Assembly (NCBI RefSeq): GCF_042887685.1
Contig: NZ_JBHVOS010000001.1
Coordinates: 186,001-250,000, forward strand
DNA: 64,000 nucleotides
Origin: Oerskovia sp042887685
GTDB lineage: Bacteria > Actinomycetota > Actinomycetes > Actinomycetales > Cellulomonadaceae
Direction of reading: 5' to 3'
Part shown: piece by piece, positions 17,308-24,541 of the stretch
Numbering within the stretch: the stretch's first letter is position 1
Layout: each line of letters begins with the position of its first letter
Position numbers and translations under genes: made by a program
Notes under the pieces: generated by a model
Told to the model about the DNA's origin: nothing
Databases searched by the model: none
Seen by the model: only the letters and a program-made list of their open reading frames with translations

Positions 17308-18471
17308 GTGAACCACGCTCCCGACCCTGAACCCGTCGCCCCGCAGACCGTCCGCGACCTCCTGGCCCCCCTCGTCGCCCGGGGACTCGCCGGAGCCGCG
17401 CCGACGCGCGCCCAGGCGCTGGCCGTGCTGCGGACGAGCGACGACGACCTGCTCGACGTCGTCGCCGCGGCCGGGCGCGTGCGTCGCCACCGGTTCGGCC
17501 GCCGCGTGCGGCTCAACTACCTGGTCAACCTGCGGTCGGGCCTGTGCCCCGAGGACTGCACCTACTGCTCGCAGCGCCTCGGCTCGACGACCCCCGTCCT
17601 GACGTACTCGTGGCTGAGCACCCAGGACGCGGTCGCCGCCGCCCGGGCCGGGATCGAGGGCGGCGCCCGCCGCGTCTGCCTCGTCGCGAGCGGACGCGGA
17701 CCGAGCGACCGCGACGTGGCACGGGTGTCCGCGATGGTCGACGGGATCAAGCGCGAGCACCCCGACGTCGAGGTCTGCGCGTGCCTCGGCCTGCTGCGCA
17801 CCGGTCAGGCCGAGCGGCTGGCCGCCGCGGGCGCCGACGCCTACAACCACAACCTCAACACGTCGGAGGCGACGTACGCCGACATCTGCACCACGCACGA
17901 GTACACGGACCGCGTCGAGACGGTCGAGCGTGCGAGAGGCGCCGGGCTCTCCCCCTGCTCGGGGCTCATCGCGGGCATGGGCGAGAGCGACGAGGACCTC
18001 GTGGACGTGGCGTTCGCGCTGCGAGACCTCGGGGCCGACTCCGTGCCCGTCAACTTCCTCGTGCCGTTCGACGGCACGCCCCTCGCCGGGACCTGGGACC
18101 TGACCCCTCAGCGGTGCCTGCGGATCCTCGCGATGGTGCGCTTCGTGTGCCCCACGGCCGAGCTCCGCCTCGCGGCAGGGCGCGAGGTGCACCTGCGCTC
18201 GCTCCAGCCGCTCGCGCTCGAGATCGTGAGCTCGATCTTCCTGGGCGACTACCTCACGAGCGAGGGGCAGGCCGCGCACGCGGACCTCGAGCTCCTCGCG
18301 GACGGACGGTTCGAGATCGAGGGGGCTCCCGGGGGTGCAGGCGCCGTCCTGGACGAGCCGGGCGCGGGGGCCGCGGCCCGGGACGGTGGGGCCCCGTCGG
18401 TCGAGACGGGCGGGCCGGCCGTGACGGCCCGCCGACGCGGACCCGGGACGACCGTCGCCCCCAACGCGTGA
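17308..18471 (+). CDS. bioB: Biotin synthase
   Basis: A 387-residue radical-SAM enzyme that inserts sulfur into dethiobiotin. The [4Fe-4S]-SAM motif CPEDCTYC is near residue 88. Further BioB signatures are YNHNLNTSEATYADICTTHE (split YNHNLNTSEA, TYADI) with the substrate-binding Asn residues, CSGLIAGMGES, and VNFLVPFDGTPL. The [2Fe-2S] Cys positions are covered by VCLVASGRG, CACLGLL and the Arg in LRLAAGREVH. GTG 17308 is chosen for AAGGAT seven bases upstream. A low-complexity tail follows residue 340. No bioA, bioF or bioD is nearby, so the gene is an isolated biotin-synthesis step in this window. Confidence 0.93.
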   Translation: MNHAPDPEPVAPQTVRDLLAPLVARGLAGAAPTRAQALAVLRTSDDDLLDVVAAAGRVRRHRFGRRVRLNYLVNLRSGLCPEDCTYCSQRLGSTTPVLTYSWLSTQDAVAAARAGIEGGARRVCLVASGRGPSDRDVARVSAMVDGIKREHPDVEVCACLGLLRTGQAERLAAAGADAYNHNLNTSEATYADICTTHEYTDRVETVERARGAGLSPCSGLIAGMGESDEDLVDVAFALRDLGADSVPVNFLVPFDGTPLAGTWDLTPQRCLRILAMVRFVCPTAELRLAAGREVHLRSLQPLALEIVSSIFLGDYLTSEGQAAHADLELLADGRFEIEGAPGGAGAVLDEPGAGAAARDGGAPSVETGGPAVTARRRGPGTTVAPNA

Positions 18472-18490
18472 GGACGGGGGCGGCCCCCCG

Positions 18491-18559
18491 ACCGGGTGTC
18501 GCGGCCTCGGAGGGGGCGGCGACCGCCGCCGATGAGTTTCGACGCGCGCGCCGGTCGGA
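18491..18559 (+). promoter_or_regulatory. Conserved leader element, copy A
   Basis: ACCGGGTGTCGCG (18491-18503) and CCGATGAGTT-N12-CCGGTCGGA (18529-18559) both recur at 36560-36619, and the second part recurs on the other strand at 24409-24436. Here the ATG inside the element (18532) is in frame with the downstream gene and would add 25 residues starting MSFDARAGRR. The element ends 47 bases before the preferred start at 18607. Confidence 0.55.
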
Positions 18560-18606
18560 GAGGGACCGCGTGGCGACGGAGCCACCCGAGAGACGGAGGA
18601 CCTCCC

Positions 18607-19230
18607 ATGGCCGCAGAACCCGCTCAGCCCACGACCCGGACCACCGAGCCCACCGAGCCCACCGAGCCCGGCGGTGCGCCAGCCGAAGTCCTCATGACGG
18701 ACTTCTCGTCCCCTGGCGCAGCGCCCACCCCGTGGGCCGACACCCTGGCCCTGCTCCAGGGCGGCGAGATCTTCTGGCTGTCCACGGTCCGCCCCGACGG
18801 TCGCCCGCACGTCACGCCGCTGATCACGGTCTGGGCCGACGGCGCGCTCCACTTCTGTACCGGCCGCACCGAGCGCAAGGCCCGCAACCTCGCGGCGAAC
18901 CCCGGGTGCGTCCTGACCACCGGGACCAACCGCATGAGCGAGGGGCTCGACGTCGTCCTCGAAGGAGCCGCCGAGCGGATCACCGAGGACCACACGCTGC
19001 GTCGGCTCGCCGACCGGTGGGCGTGCAAGTACGACTGGCACTTCGAGGTGCGCGACGGCGCCTTCTGGGACAGCGAGGCGCCCGCGGACGGCACGGACCC
19101 CGGGGAGCAGGCCACCGTGGAGGCGTTCGTCTTCCGGGTGCGGCCCACGACGGTCTACGCCTACGGACGCGGCGAGGACTACACCGCGACCCGGTGGAGG
19201 TTCGAGGACGGGGCTAGCGTGGAGGCGTGA
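18607..19230 (+). CDS. Pyridoxamine 5'-phosphate oxidase-fold (PPOX) flavin/F420-type protein
   Basis: A 207-residue protein with the split-barrel flavin-binding fold. GEIFWLSTVRPDGRPHVTPL (about residue 53) and ALHFCTGRTERKARNLAANP are the classic PPOX-family strand and phosphate-binding segments. Actinobacterial members bind FMN or F420 and reduce unknown substrates. The first 30 residues are a Thr-Glu-Pro repeat (TEPTEPTEP), probably disordered. GGAGGA lies eight bases before ATG 18607. The gene's end overlaps the MFS start as GTGA, so the two are coupled. It is preceded by leader element copy A. Confidence 0.85.
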   Translation: MAAEPAQPTTRTTEPTEPTEPGGAPAEVLMTDFSSPGAAPTPWADTLALLQGGEIFWLSTVRPDGRPHVTPLITVWADGALHFCTGRTERKARNLAANPGCVLTTGTNRMSEGLDVVLEGAAERITEDHTLRRLADRWACKYDWHFEVRDGAFWDSEAPADGTDPGEQATVEAFVFRVRPTTVYAYGRGEDYTATRWRFEDGASVEA

Positions 19231-20630
19231 CACCCGCCCAGCGCCGTGTGCTGCTCGTCGCGATCCTCGCCTCGTTCGTGTCGTTCCTCGACGGGACGGT
19301 GGTCAACGTCGCGCTGCCCGCGATCGCGGAGGACATGGCCGGGGGAGCGCTCGACGGGCTCGCGCTCCAGCAGTGGGTCGTCGACGCCTACCTCATCACG
19401 CTCGGTTCGCTCATCCTCGTGGCGGGGTCGCTGTCCGACGTCCACGGTCGACGGCGCGTCATGTGGTGGGGGCTCGTCGGGTTCGCGCTCACGTCGGTCC
19501 TGTGCGCGCTGGCCCCGACCGGCGTCGTGCTCGTGGTCGCGCGTGGTCTCCAGGGCGTCGCGGGGGCGCTGCTCGTCCCGAGCTCGCTCGCGATGATCAT
19601 CTCGTCGTTCAGCGGGGCCGCGCAGGCCAAGGCGATCGGGACCTGGACCGCGTGGACAGGCACCGCGATGATCGCCGGGCCTCTGCTCGGGGGAGTCCTC
19701 GTGGACACCCTGTCCTGGCGCTGGGTGTTCGGCATCAACCTGCTGCCGGTGGCCGTGACGCTGTGGATCCTGCACGGCATGGCGGAGGGCGACACCGAGA
19801 CCGGTCGGCGCATCGACGTGCGCGGGGCCGTGCTCGCGGCCGTCGGTCTCGCCGGGCCGGTCTTCGCGCTCATTGAGCACGGGCGCTTCGGATGGTCGAG
19901 CCCGGTCGTGTGGGTCCCGCTCGTCGTGGGGATCGCGGCACTCGTCGCGTTTCTCGGCTGGGAGCGGCGCGCACCCGACCCGATGCTGCCGTTGTCCCTG
20001 TTCTCGGTGCGCAACTTCGCCGCGGGCAACGTCGCGACGGCCGCGATCTACGGCGCGCTCGCCTTCGGTGGTTTCGCCGTGACCCTGTTCGTCCAGCAGG
20101 TCGCCGGGTACAGCGCAACCCTCGCGGGACTGGCCCTGCTGCCCGTCACGCTGCTCATGCTGTTCCTGTCCTCGCGCTTCGGGGCGCTCGCGGGCCGGTA
20201 CGGGCCACGCGCCTTCATGACCGTGGGCCCCCTGGTCGCGGGCGGCGGGTACCTTCTCATGCTCACCACGACCGCCGAGGCGAGCTACTTCACGCAGCTC
20301 CTGCCCGGCATCCTGCTGTTCGGCCTGGGGCTCGCCGTCACGGTGGCGCCGCTGACCGCGGCGATCCTCGGTTCGATCCCGGCCGCGGACGCGGGCATCG
20401 GGTCGGCCGTGAACAACGCGGTGTCGCGCATCGCGGGGCTCGTGGTCATCGCGTGCGCGGGGATCGTCATCGGTCCCGTGCTCGACGTCGCCGGGTTCCA
20501 CCGGGCGCTCGTCGTCACCGCGGCGCTGCTCGTCGCGGGCGGCCTCGTGAGCTGGGCGGGCATCCGCAACGAGCAGGTCGTGGCCGCGGGCGCCGGACCG
20601 GCACAGGGCGCGGACGCGACCGAGGGCTGA
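19227..20630 (+). CDS. MFS multidrug exporter, DHA2 (EmrB/QacA-like) family
   Basis: A 467-residue transporter with about 14 hydrophobic helices. Family motifs are FLDGTVVNVALPAI in helix 1 (motif D1), GSLSDVHGRRRVMWWG (motif A) and TAMIAGPLLGGVLVDTLSWRW (motif C, quoted as IAGPLLGGVL). It should export drugs or metabolites by proton antiport. Translation is coupled to the PPOX-fold gene through a GTGA overlap, suggesting that the flavin protein modifies a compound or that both respond to the same toxic agent. No regulator is adjacent on this side. Confidence 0.9.
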   Translation: MTPAQRRVLLVAILASFVSFLDGTVVNVALPAIAEDMAGGALDGLALQQWVVDAYLITLGSLILVAGSLSDVHGRRRVMWWGLVGFALTSVLCALAPTGVVLVVARGLQGVAGALLVPSSLAMIISSFSGAAQAKAIGTWTAWTGTAMIAGPLLGGVLVDTLSWRWVFGINLLPVAVTLWILHGMAEGDTETGRRIDVRGAVLAAVGLAGPVFALIEHGRFGWSSPVVWVPLVVGIAALVAFLGWERRAPDPMLPLSLFSVRNFAAGNVATAAIYGALAFGGFAVTLFVQQVAGYSATLAGLALLPVTLLMLFLSSRFGALAGRYGPRAFMTVGPLVAGGGYLLMLTTTAEASYFTQLLPGILLFGLGLAVTVAPLTAAILGSIPAADAGIGSAVNNAVSRIAGLVVIACAGIVIGPVLDVAGFHRALVVTAALLVAGGLVSWAGIRNEQVVAAGAGPAQGADATEG

Positions 20631-20669
20631 CCGGGCGCGTCGACGCGGTCGGTGTGGTCCCGGGGGACG

Positions 20670-20729
20670 CCGAGCGTGCAGTTCGGGTGGTCGGGTCAGG
20701 GGCGCGAACGACCCGAGCTGCACACTCGG
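20670..20729. repeat. Dispersed palindromic intergenic repeat, copy 1
   Basis: The arms CCGAGCGTGCAGTTCGGGT (20670-20688) and ACCCGAGCTGCACACTCGG (20711-20729) pair with two mismatches around a 22-base loop. The sequence and the following GTGAACGG match the element at 29282-29340 in reverse orientation. It lies between convergent genes and may act as a bidirectional terminator. Confidence 0.75.
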
Positions 20730-20765
20730 TGAACGGAGCCCTGCGCTTCTGCTCGCGCGGTCCGC

Positions 20766-21893
20766 CTACTCGACCACGTGCAGGTCGTGCGGCGCGTCGT
20801 TGAGGCGACGGGCGCCGTCGGGCACGTCGTCCGGGAACGCGACCACGATGTCCTCGATACGGACCCCGAAGTTCCCCGACAGGTAGATCCCGGGCTCGAC
20901 CGAGAAGCACATGCCGGAGACGATCGGCTGCTCCTCGCCCTCGATCATGTACGGCGGCTCGTGCGTCGTGAGCCCGATCCCGTGGCCCGTGCGGTGGATG
21001 AACTGCTCGCCGTACCCGGCGTCGGTGATGACGGCGCGCGCTGCGCGGTCGACGTCCTGGCACGTCGCGCCGGGCCGGACCGCGTCGACCCCGGCCTGCT
21101 GCGCCGCCCGGACGACCTCGAAGACCTCGCGCTGCTGCTCCGTCACGTCGCCGCCGACGTGCACCATGCGCGTCATGTCCGAGCCGTAGCCGTCCTTGAG
21201 GCCGCCGAAGTCGAGCACGACCATGTCGCCCTCCTGGATGACCCGGTCGCCCGCCTCGTGGTGCGGGTTGGCGCCGTTGGGCCCCGAGCCGACCACCGTG
21301 AAGTCGACCTGCGAGTGCCCGTGGTCGCGCAGGAAGCCCGCGAGGTCCGCCGCGACGTCGAGCTCGCGCCGCCCGCTGAAGCGGATCTCGACGATGTCGG
21401 CGAACGTCGCGTCGTTCGCCGCACCCGCGGCCGCGAGGCGCTCGATCTCGTCGGGCCCCTTGACCGCGCGCAGCATGGGCAGGGCCTGTGTCATCGCCGA
21501 GTACGACGAGCCCGGCAGCGTGCGCTGGAGCCCCAGCAGGTGCATGGCCCACGCCGAGTCGGAGATCGCGTAGTGCCCGGCGGCGTCGAGCAGGTCGGCC
21601 GTGACCGCGTACTCGTCGACGCCGTCCGTCCAGGCCGTGACGTGCAGGTCCGCGGCGCCGGCCGCGCGGTCGAGGTCCGGCCGCTCCAGGACGGGCACCA
21701 CGATCGAGGCCTCGCCCTCGGCCGGGACCACGAGCAGCGTGATGCGCTCGGTCATGGCCGTGGGCGTGTATCCCGTGAAGTACGTCATGTCCGGGCCGGG
21801 GGTGACCAGCACCCCGGCAAGTCCGGCGTCGCGGGCCTGGGCGGCCGCGCGGTCGATGCGCGCGGCGAAGTCCTGTGCGGTGAACTCCCTCAT
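20766..21893 (-). CDS. M24 family metallopeptidase (Xaa-Pro dipeptidase-like)
   Basis: A 375-residue pita-bread-fold peptidase. The N-terminal creatinase/prolidase domain spans about 1-140. The catalytic domain shows the five metal ligands of M24 enzymes: Asp in VVLDFGG, Asp in GYGSDMTR, His in GHGIGLTTHE, Glu in FSVEPGIYL and Glu in VRIEDIVV. It probably cleaves dipeptides or the N-terminal residue before proline in the cytoplasm. CAGGCT (21900-21905, this strand) lies six bases before the ATG, consistent with a leaderless message. It is 99 bases downstream of the membrane winged-helix gene. Confidence 0.92.
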   Translation of the reverse strand: MREFTAQDFAARIDRAAAQARDAGLAGVLVTPGPDMTYFTGYTPTAMTERITLLVVPAEGEASIVVPVLERPDLDRAAGAADLHVTAWTDGVDEYAVTADLLDAAGHYAISDSAWAMHLLGLQRTLPGSSYSAMTQALPMLRAVKGPDEIERLAAAGAANDATFADIVEIRFSGRRELDVAADLAGFLRDHGHSQVDFTVVGSGPNGANPHHEAGDRVIQEGDMVVLDFGGLKDGYGSDMTRMVHVGGDVTEQQREVFEVVRAAQQAGVDAVRPGATCQDVDRAARAVITDAGYGEQFIHRTGHGIGLTTHEPPYMIEGEEQPIVSGMCFSVEPGIYLSGNFGVRIEDIVVAFPDDVPDGARRLNDAPHDLHVVE

Positions 21894-21992
21894 GGGGCCA
21901 GCCTGCCACCGCTCTCGCGGGTGCGCCGGGCGAGGTGCCCGACGGCGGATCCCGTCCCGGGCGGGCGGCCCGCCCTCGGGCGGTGCGGGCGG

Positions 21993-22838
21993 TCAGGCCT
22001 TGCGGTGCTCCGCGACCCCGCGCAGGGCCTCGCGGCGGGTCCGCAGCTCCTCGCGACCCTCGCGCGTGATCTGCGCCCAGCTCCGGTTCTTCGTGACGCG
22101 CGCGTGGACGAGGCCCGCCTCGGTGAGGTCGTGGAGGCGGGCCGCGAGGTTGCGCTCCTCGATGCCGGTGAGGCGCCCGAGCGCGGGCTGGTCGGCCTCG
22201 TCGGCGTCACCGAGCACCGCGAGCACGCGCAGGTTGTCGGTCGCGGGGTCGCCGATGCTCAGGGCGCCGTCGTCGCCGGCCGCGAGGGTCTGCCGCTCGC
22301 CGCGCAGGGCGACCAGGGCCGCGGCCAGCAGGGCGAGTCCCAGGGCGACCGTCCCCGCGAGGGCGGGCGTGGACAGCGGCGGGAACATCGGGGAGGAGAC
22401 CGTCGCGAGGCCGAACGAGACGGCCATCGTCACGAGCCCGGCGACCCACAGGAACCGGTCGGACGCGCGCAGCCCCAGGACGACGAGCCCGAGGCCCACG
22501 ACGAAGGGCACGCCCGTCGTCCAGAGGATCCAGGGGAGGAGGAAGGCGATCAGTGCGCTCAGGACGAGCGCGATCCCGTACCCGTCGCTCCCGACGCCCA
22601 CGCCCGTGGGCAGCCGCAGGGCGAAGGCCGCGACGTACGTCGCGACGAACCCGGCTGCGGGCACGAGCATGACGAGCCAGAGCCAGCTGACGTCGAGCAG
22701 CCCCGTGCCCGCGACGACCCAGGTCGTGACCCCCGCGACAGCCAGGGGGAGGGAGCGGGCGTGCCGTGCGGCGCGGGTCCGCAGGCGTGCGGAGTCGGCT
22801 GCGACGAGGGCGGGGACGGTGGCGGGCATGGGCTTCAC
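21993..22838 (-). CDS. Membrane protein with C-terminal winged-helix domain
   Basis: A 281-residue protein. Residues about 28-190 hold five or six hydrophobic helices, with few charges, rich in Leu, Val and Ala. Residues about 205-275 form a soluble domain reading DNLRVLAVLGDADEADQPAL, then LTGIEERNLAARLHDLTEAG and ITREGREELRTRREAL, the layout of a winged-helix DNA-binding domain in which the short RLTGIEERNL helix is the likely recognition region. This suggests a membrane-bound regulator. The start may be GTG 22838 or ATG 22829; TACCGT seven bases before the latter resembles a -10 box. I do not recognise a named family. Confidence 0.75.
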   Translation of the reverse strand: MKPMPATVPALVAADSARLRTRAARHARSLPLAVAGVTTWVVAGTGLLDVSWLWLVMLVPAAGFVATYVAAFALRLPTGVGVGSDGYGIALVLSALIAFLLPWILWTTGVPFVVGLGLVVLGLRASDRFLWVAGLVTMAVSFGLATVSSPMFPPLSTPALAGTVALGLALLAAALVALRGERQTLAAGDDGALSIGDPATDNLRVLAVLGDADEADQPALGRLTGIEERNLAARLHDLTEAGLVHARVTKNRSWAQITREGREELRTRREALRGVAEHRKA

Positions 22839-22943
22839 GGTACGTCACCGACCAGCCACGGGGCGCGGAGCTCCCGGGGCGCGCGGCGCGTCGCAGGGGG
22901 ATCCGCGTCCCGCGTGGGTCGCGTGGACGGCTCGGACCGTGGT

Positions 22944-23867
22944 TCAGACCGTGATGACGACCTTGCCGCGCACGTGCCCGGTCCTGCTCGCCTCGTGGGC
23001 CTTCGCGGTGTCGGCGATGTCGTAGACCTCGGCGACGTCTACCGTGAGCTGCCCGGCGTCGGCGAGACGCGCCAGCTCGGTCAGCCCCTCGACGTCGGGG
23101 CGCACCCACACGTAGTGCCCGCCGAGCTCGTCTCGGGCTGCCGCGTCGACGACCGAGGCGACCGTGCCGCCGTCGCGCAGGACGTCGGGCGTCGTGGCCA
23201 GCGCCTCGCCACCGATGTAGTCGAGGACGACGTCGACGCCGTCGGGGGCGAGGGCGCGCACGCGCTCGGCGAGGCCCTCGCCGTAGGTCACGGGCTCGGC
23301 TCCCAGCGAGCGCAGGTACTCGTGGTTGCGCTCGGACGCGGTGCCGATCACGCGAGCGCCGCGGGCGACCGCGATCTGCACGGCCATCGACCCGACGCCG
23401 CCCGCGGCCGCGTGCACGAGCACGGTCTGACCGCTCGTCACCCCGGCACGGTCGATCGTCTGGAGCGCCGTGAGACCGGCCAGGGGTGCGCCCGCGGCCT
23501 GCTCCCACGTCCACGCCGCGGGCTTGCGCGCCAGCGTGCGGACCGGGGCCGCGACGAGCTCGGCGGTCGTGCCGCCGGAGACCACGTCCTTGCGCACGTA
23601 CCCGAAGACCTCGTCACCGACCGAGAGCTCGGGCGTGTCCAGGCCGACCCGCTCGACGACGCCCGCGACGTCCCAGCCCGGCACGACCGGGAACGTGGCG
23701 TCCATGATCGCGTCGAGGTAGCCCTCGCGGACCTTCCAGTCCACGGGGTTGACGCTCGTCGCCCTGACCCGGACCAGGACGGTGTCCGGCCCGACCTTGG
23801 GCGTGGGGAGCTCGCTGAGCTCGAGGACGTCGGCCCCGCCGTAGCGGGAGTAGGTGATGGCTCGCAT
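22944..23867 (-). CDS. NADP-dependent quinone-reductase-like MDR oxidoreductase
   Basis: A 307-residue medium-chain dehydrogenase/reductase without the catalytic zinc Cys-His set. Signatures are VRVRATSVNPVDWKVREGY, PVVPGWDVAGVVERVG, the NADPH Rossmann segment VLVHAAAGGVGSMAVQIA (about residue 140) and VVLDYIGGE. Such proteins reduce quinones or enones. The start is ATG 23867, because a longer frame from GTG 23909 would run through a strong hairpin (23879-23918) that ends the upstream VOC gene. No good ribosome site is seen, so the start is uncertain by a few codons. Confidence 0.85.
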   Translation of the reverse strand: MRAITYSRYGGADVLELSELPTPKVGPDTVLVRVRATSVNPVDWKVREGYLDAIMDATFPVVPGWDVAGVVERVGLDTPELSVGDEVFGYVRKDVVSGGTTAELVAAPVRTLARKPAAWTWEQAAGAPLAGLTALQTIDRAGVTSGQTVLVHAAAGGVGSMAVQIAVARGARVIGTASERNHEYLRSLGAEPVTYGEGLAERVRALAPDGVDVVLDYIGGEALATTPDVLRDGGTVASVVDAAARDELGGHYVWVRPDVEGLTELARLADAGQLTVDVAEVYDIADTAKAHEASRTGHVRGKVVITV

Positions 23868-23878
23868 GCAGGTGGCAA

Positions 23879-23918
23879 CGGGCGGTGGTGCCGAGGCATT
23901 CCCCGGCACCGCCGCCCG
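23879..23918 (-). terminator. Hairpin terminator after VOC gene
   Basis: CGGGCGGTGGTGCCGAGG (23879-23896) pairs with CCCCGGCACCGCCGCCCG (23901-23918) over 18 positions with two mismatched or wobble pairs and a CATT loop. It starts 15 bases after the VOC gene stop on this strand. Confidence 0.7.
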
Positions 23919-23933
23919 TCGTGTCCTGGCAGG

Positions 23934-24341
23934 TCAGCCCTCGATCGCGCTCGGGTCCATGTACATGACCTCCCACAGGTGACCGTCGAGGTCGGAGAAG
24001 CTGCGCGAGTACATGAACCCCTCGTCCTGGGGCGGGTTGGTCTGCGACCCGCCCGCGGCGAGCGCCCGGTCGGCGAGCTCGTCGACGCCGGGGCGCGACT
24101 CGGCGCTGATCGCGTTGATGACCTCGGTCGCGCTCTGGGCGTCGACGATGTCCTTGGACGTGAAGCGCCGGAAGAAGTCGTGCGTCAGGAGCATGACGTA
24201 GATCGTGTCGCTGACGACGACGCACGACGCGTTCTCGTCGGTGAACTGCGCGTTGATCGAGAACCCGAGCTGCGTGTAGAACGCCTTCGACTTCTCGAGG
24301 TCGGCCACGGGCAGGTTGACGAAGATCTGGGTTCCGGTCAT
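23934..24341 (-). CDS. VOC family (glyoxalase/bleomycin-resistance-like) protein
   Basis: A 135-residue vicinal-oxygen-chelate fold protein, beginning IFVNLPVADLEKSKAFYTQLGF, with a second half ending in RSFSDLDGHLWEVMYMDPS. The His and Glu of GHLWEVMYMD and other positions could form a metal site, as in lactoylglutathione-lyase relatives. The function may be metal-dependent catalysis or ligand binding; it cannot be fixed. AAGGAGCACGTC precedes the ATG, and a 31-codon leader frame from a conserved element ends with its stop overlapping this ATG. Confidence 0.85.
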   Translation of the reverse strand: MTGTQIFVNLPVADLEKSKAFYTQLGFSINAQFTDENASCVVVSDTIYVMLLTHDFFRRFTSKDIVDAQSATEVINAISAESRPGVDELADRALAAGGSQTNPPQDEGFMYSRSFSDLDGHLWEVMYMDPSAIEG

Positions 24342-24433
24342 GACGTGCTCCTTCGGGCGAGCCGCCGGATGCTGCTCCGGTCGGCGAGGACGGGGTGTCG
24401 TCGGTGTAGACCGGCCCTCCCGGGAGAACTCAT
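24338..24433 (-). other. Leader reading frame within conserved element, copy C
   Basis: The element CCGATGAGTT-N12-CCGGTC occupies 24409-24436 on this strand. Its ATG opens a 31-codon frame starting MSSPGRAGLHRR and ending in TGA that overlaps the VOC start as ATGA. The peptide start resembles those opened by the two other copies (MSFDARAGRR, MSSAAPAGRTRR). Translation of this frame would couple to the VOC gene. It is unproven that it is translated. Confidence 0.4.
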
Positions 24434-24453
24434 CGGCGCGCCCGGCGCGGCCC

Positions 24454-24518
24454 GCCCGGGCCCGAGCGCCCGCCCGGCGCGGCCCGCCTGGCGCCGCCCG
24501 CCCGGGCCCGAGCGCCCG
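24454..24518. repeat. GC-rich direct repeats
   Basis: GCCCGGGCCCGAGCGCCCG occurs at 24454-24472 and again at 24500-24518, a 46-base period. A shorter tandem pair of GGGCCGGTCAG follows at 24521-24544. The block lies between the amidohydrolase stop and the leader of the VOC gene, both on the minus strand, and may act as a termination or structural region. Confidence 0.5.
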
Positions 24519-24541
24519 GCGGGCCGGTCAGGACGGGCCGG

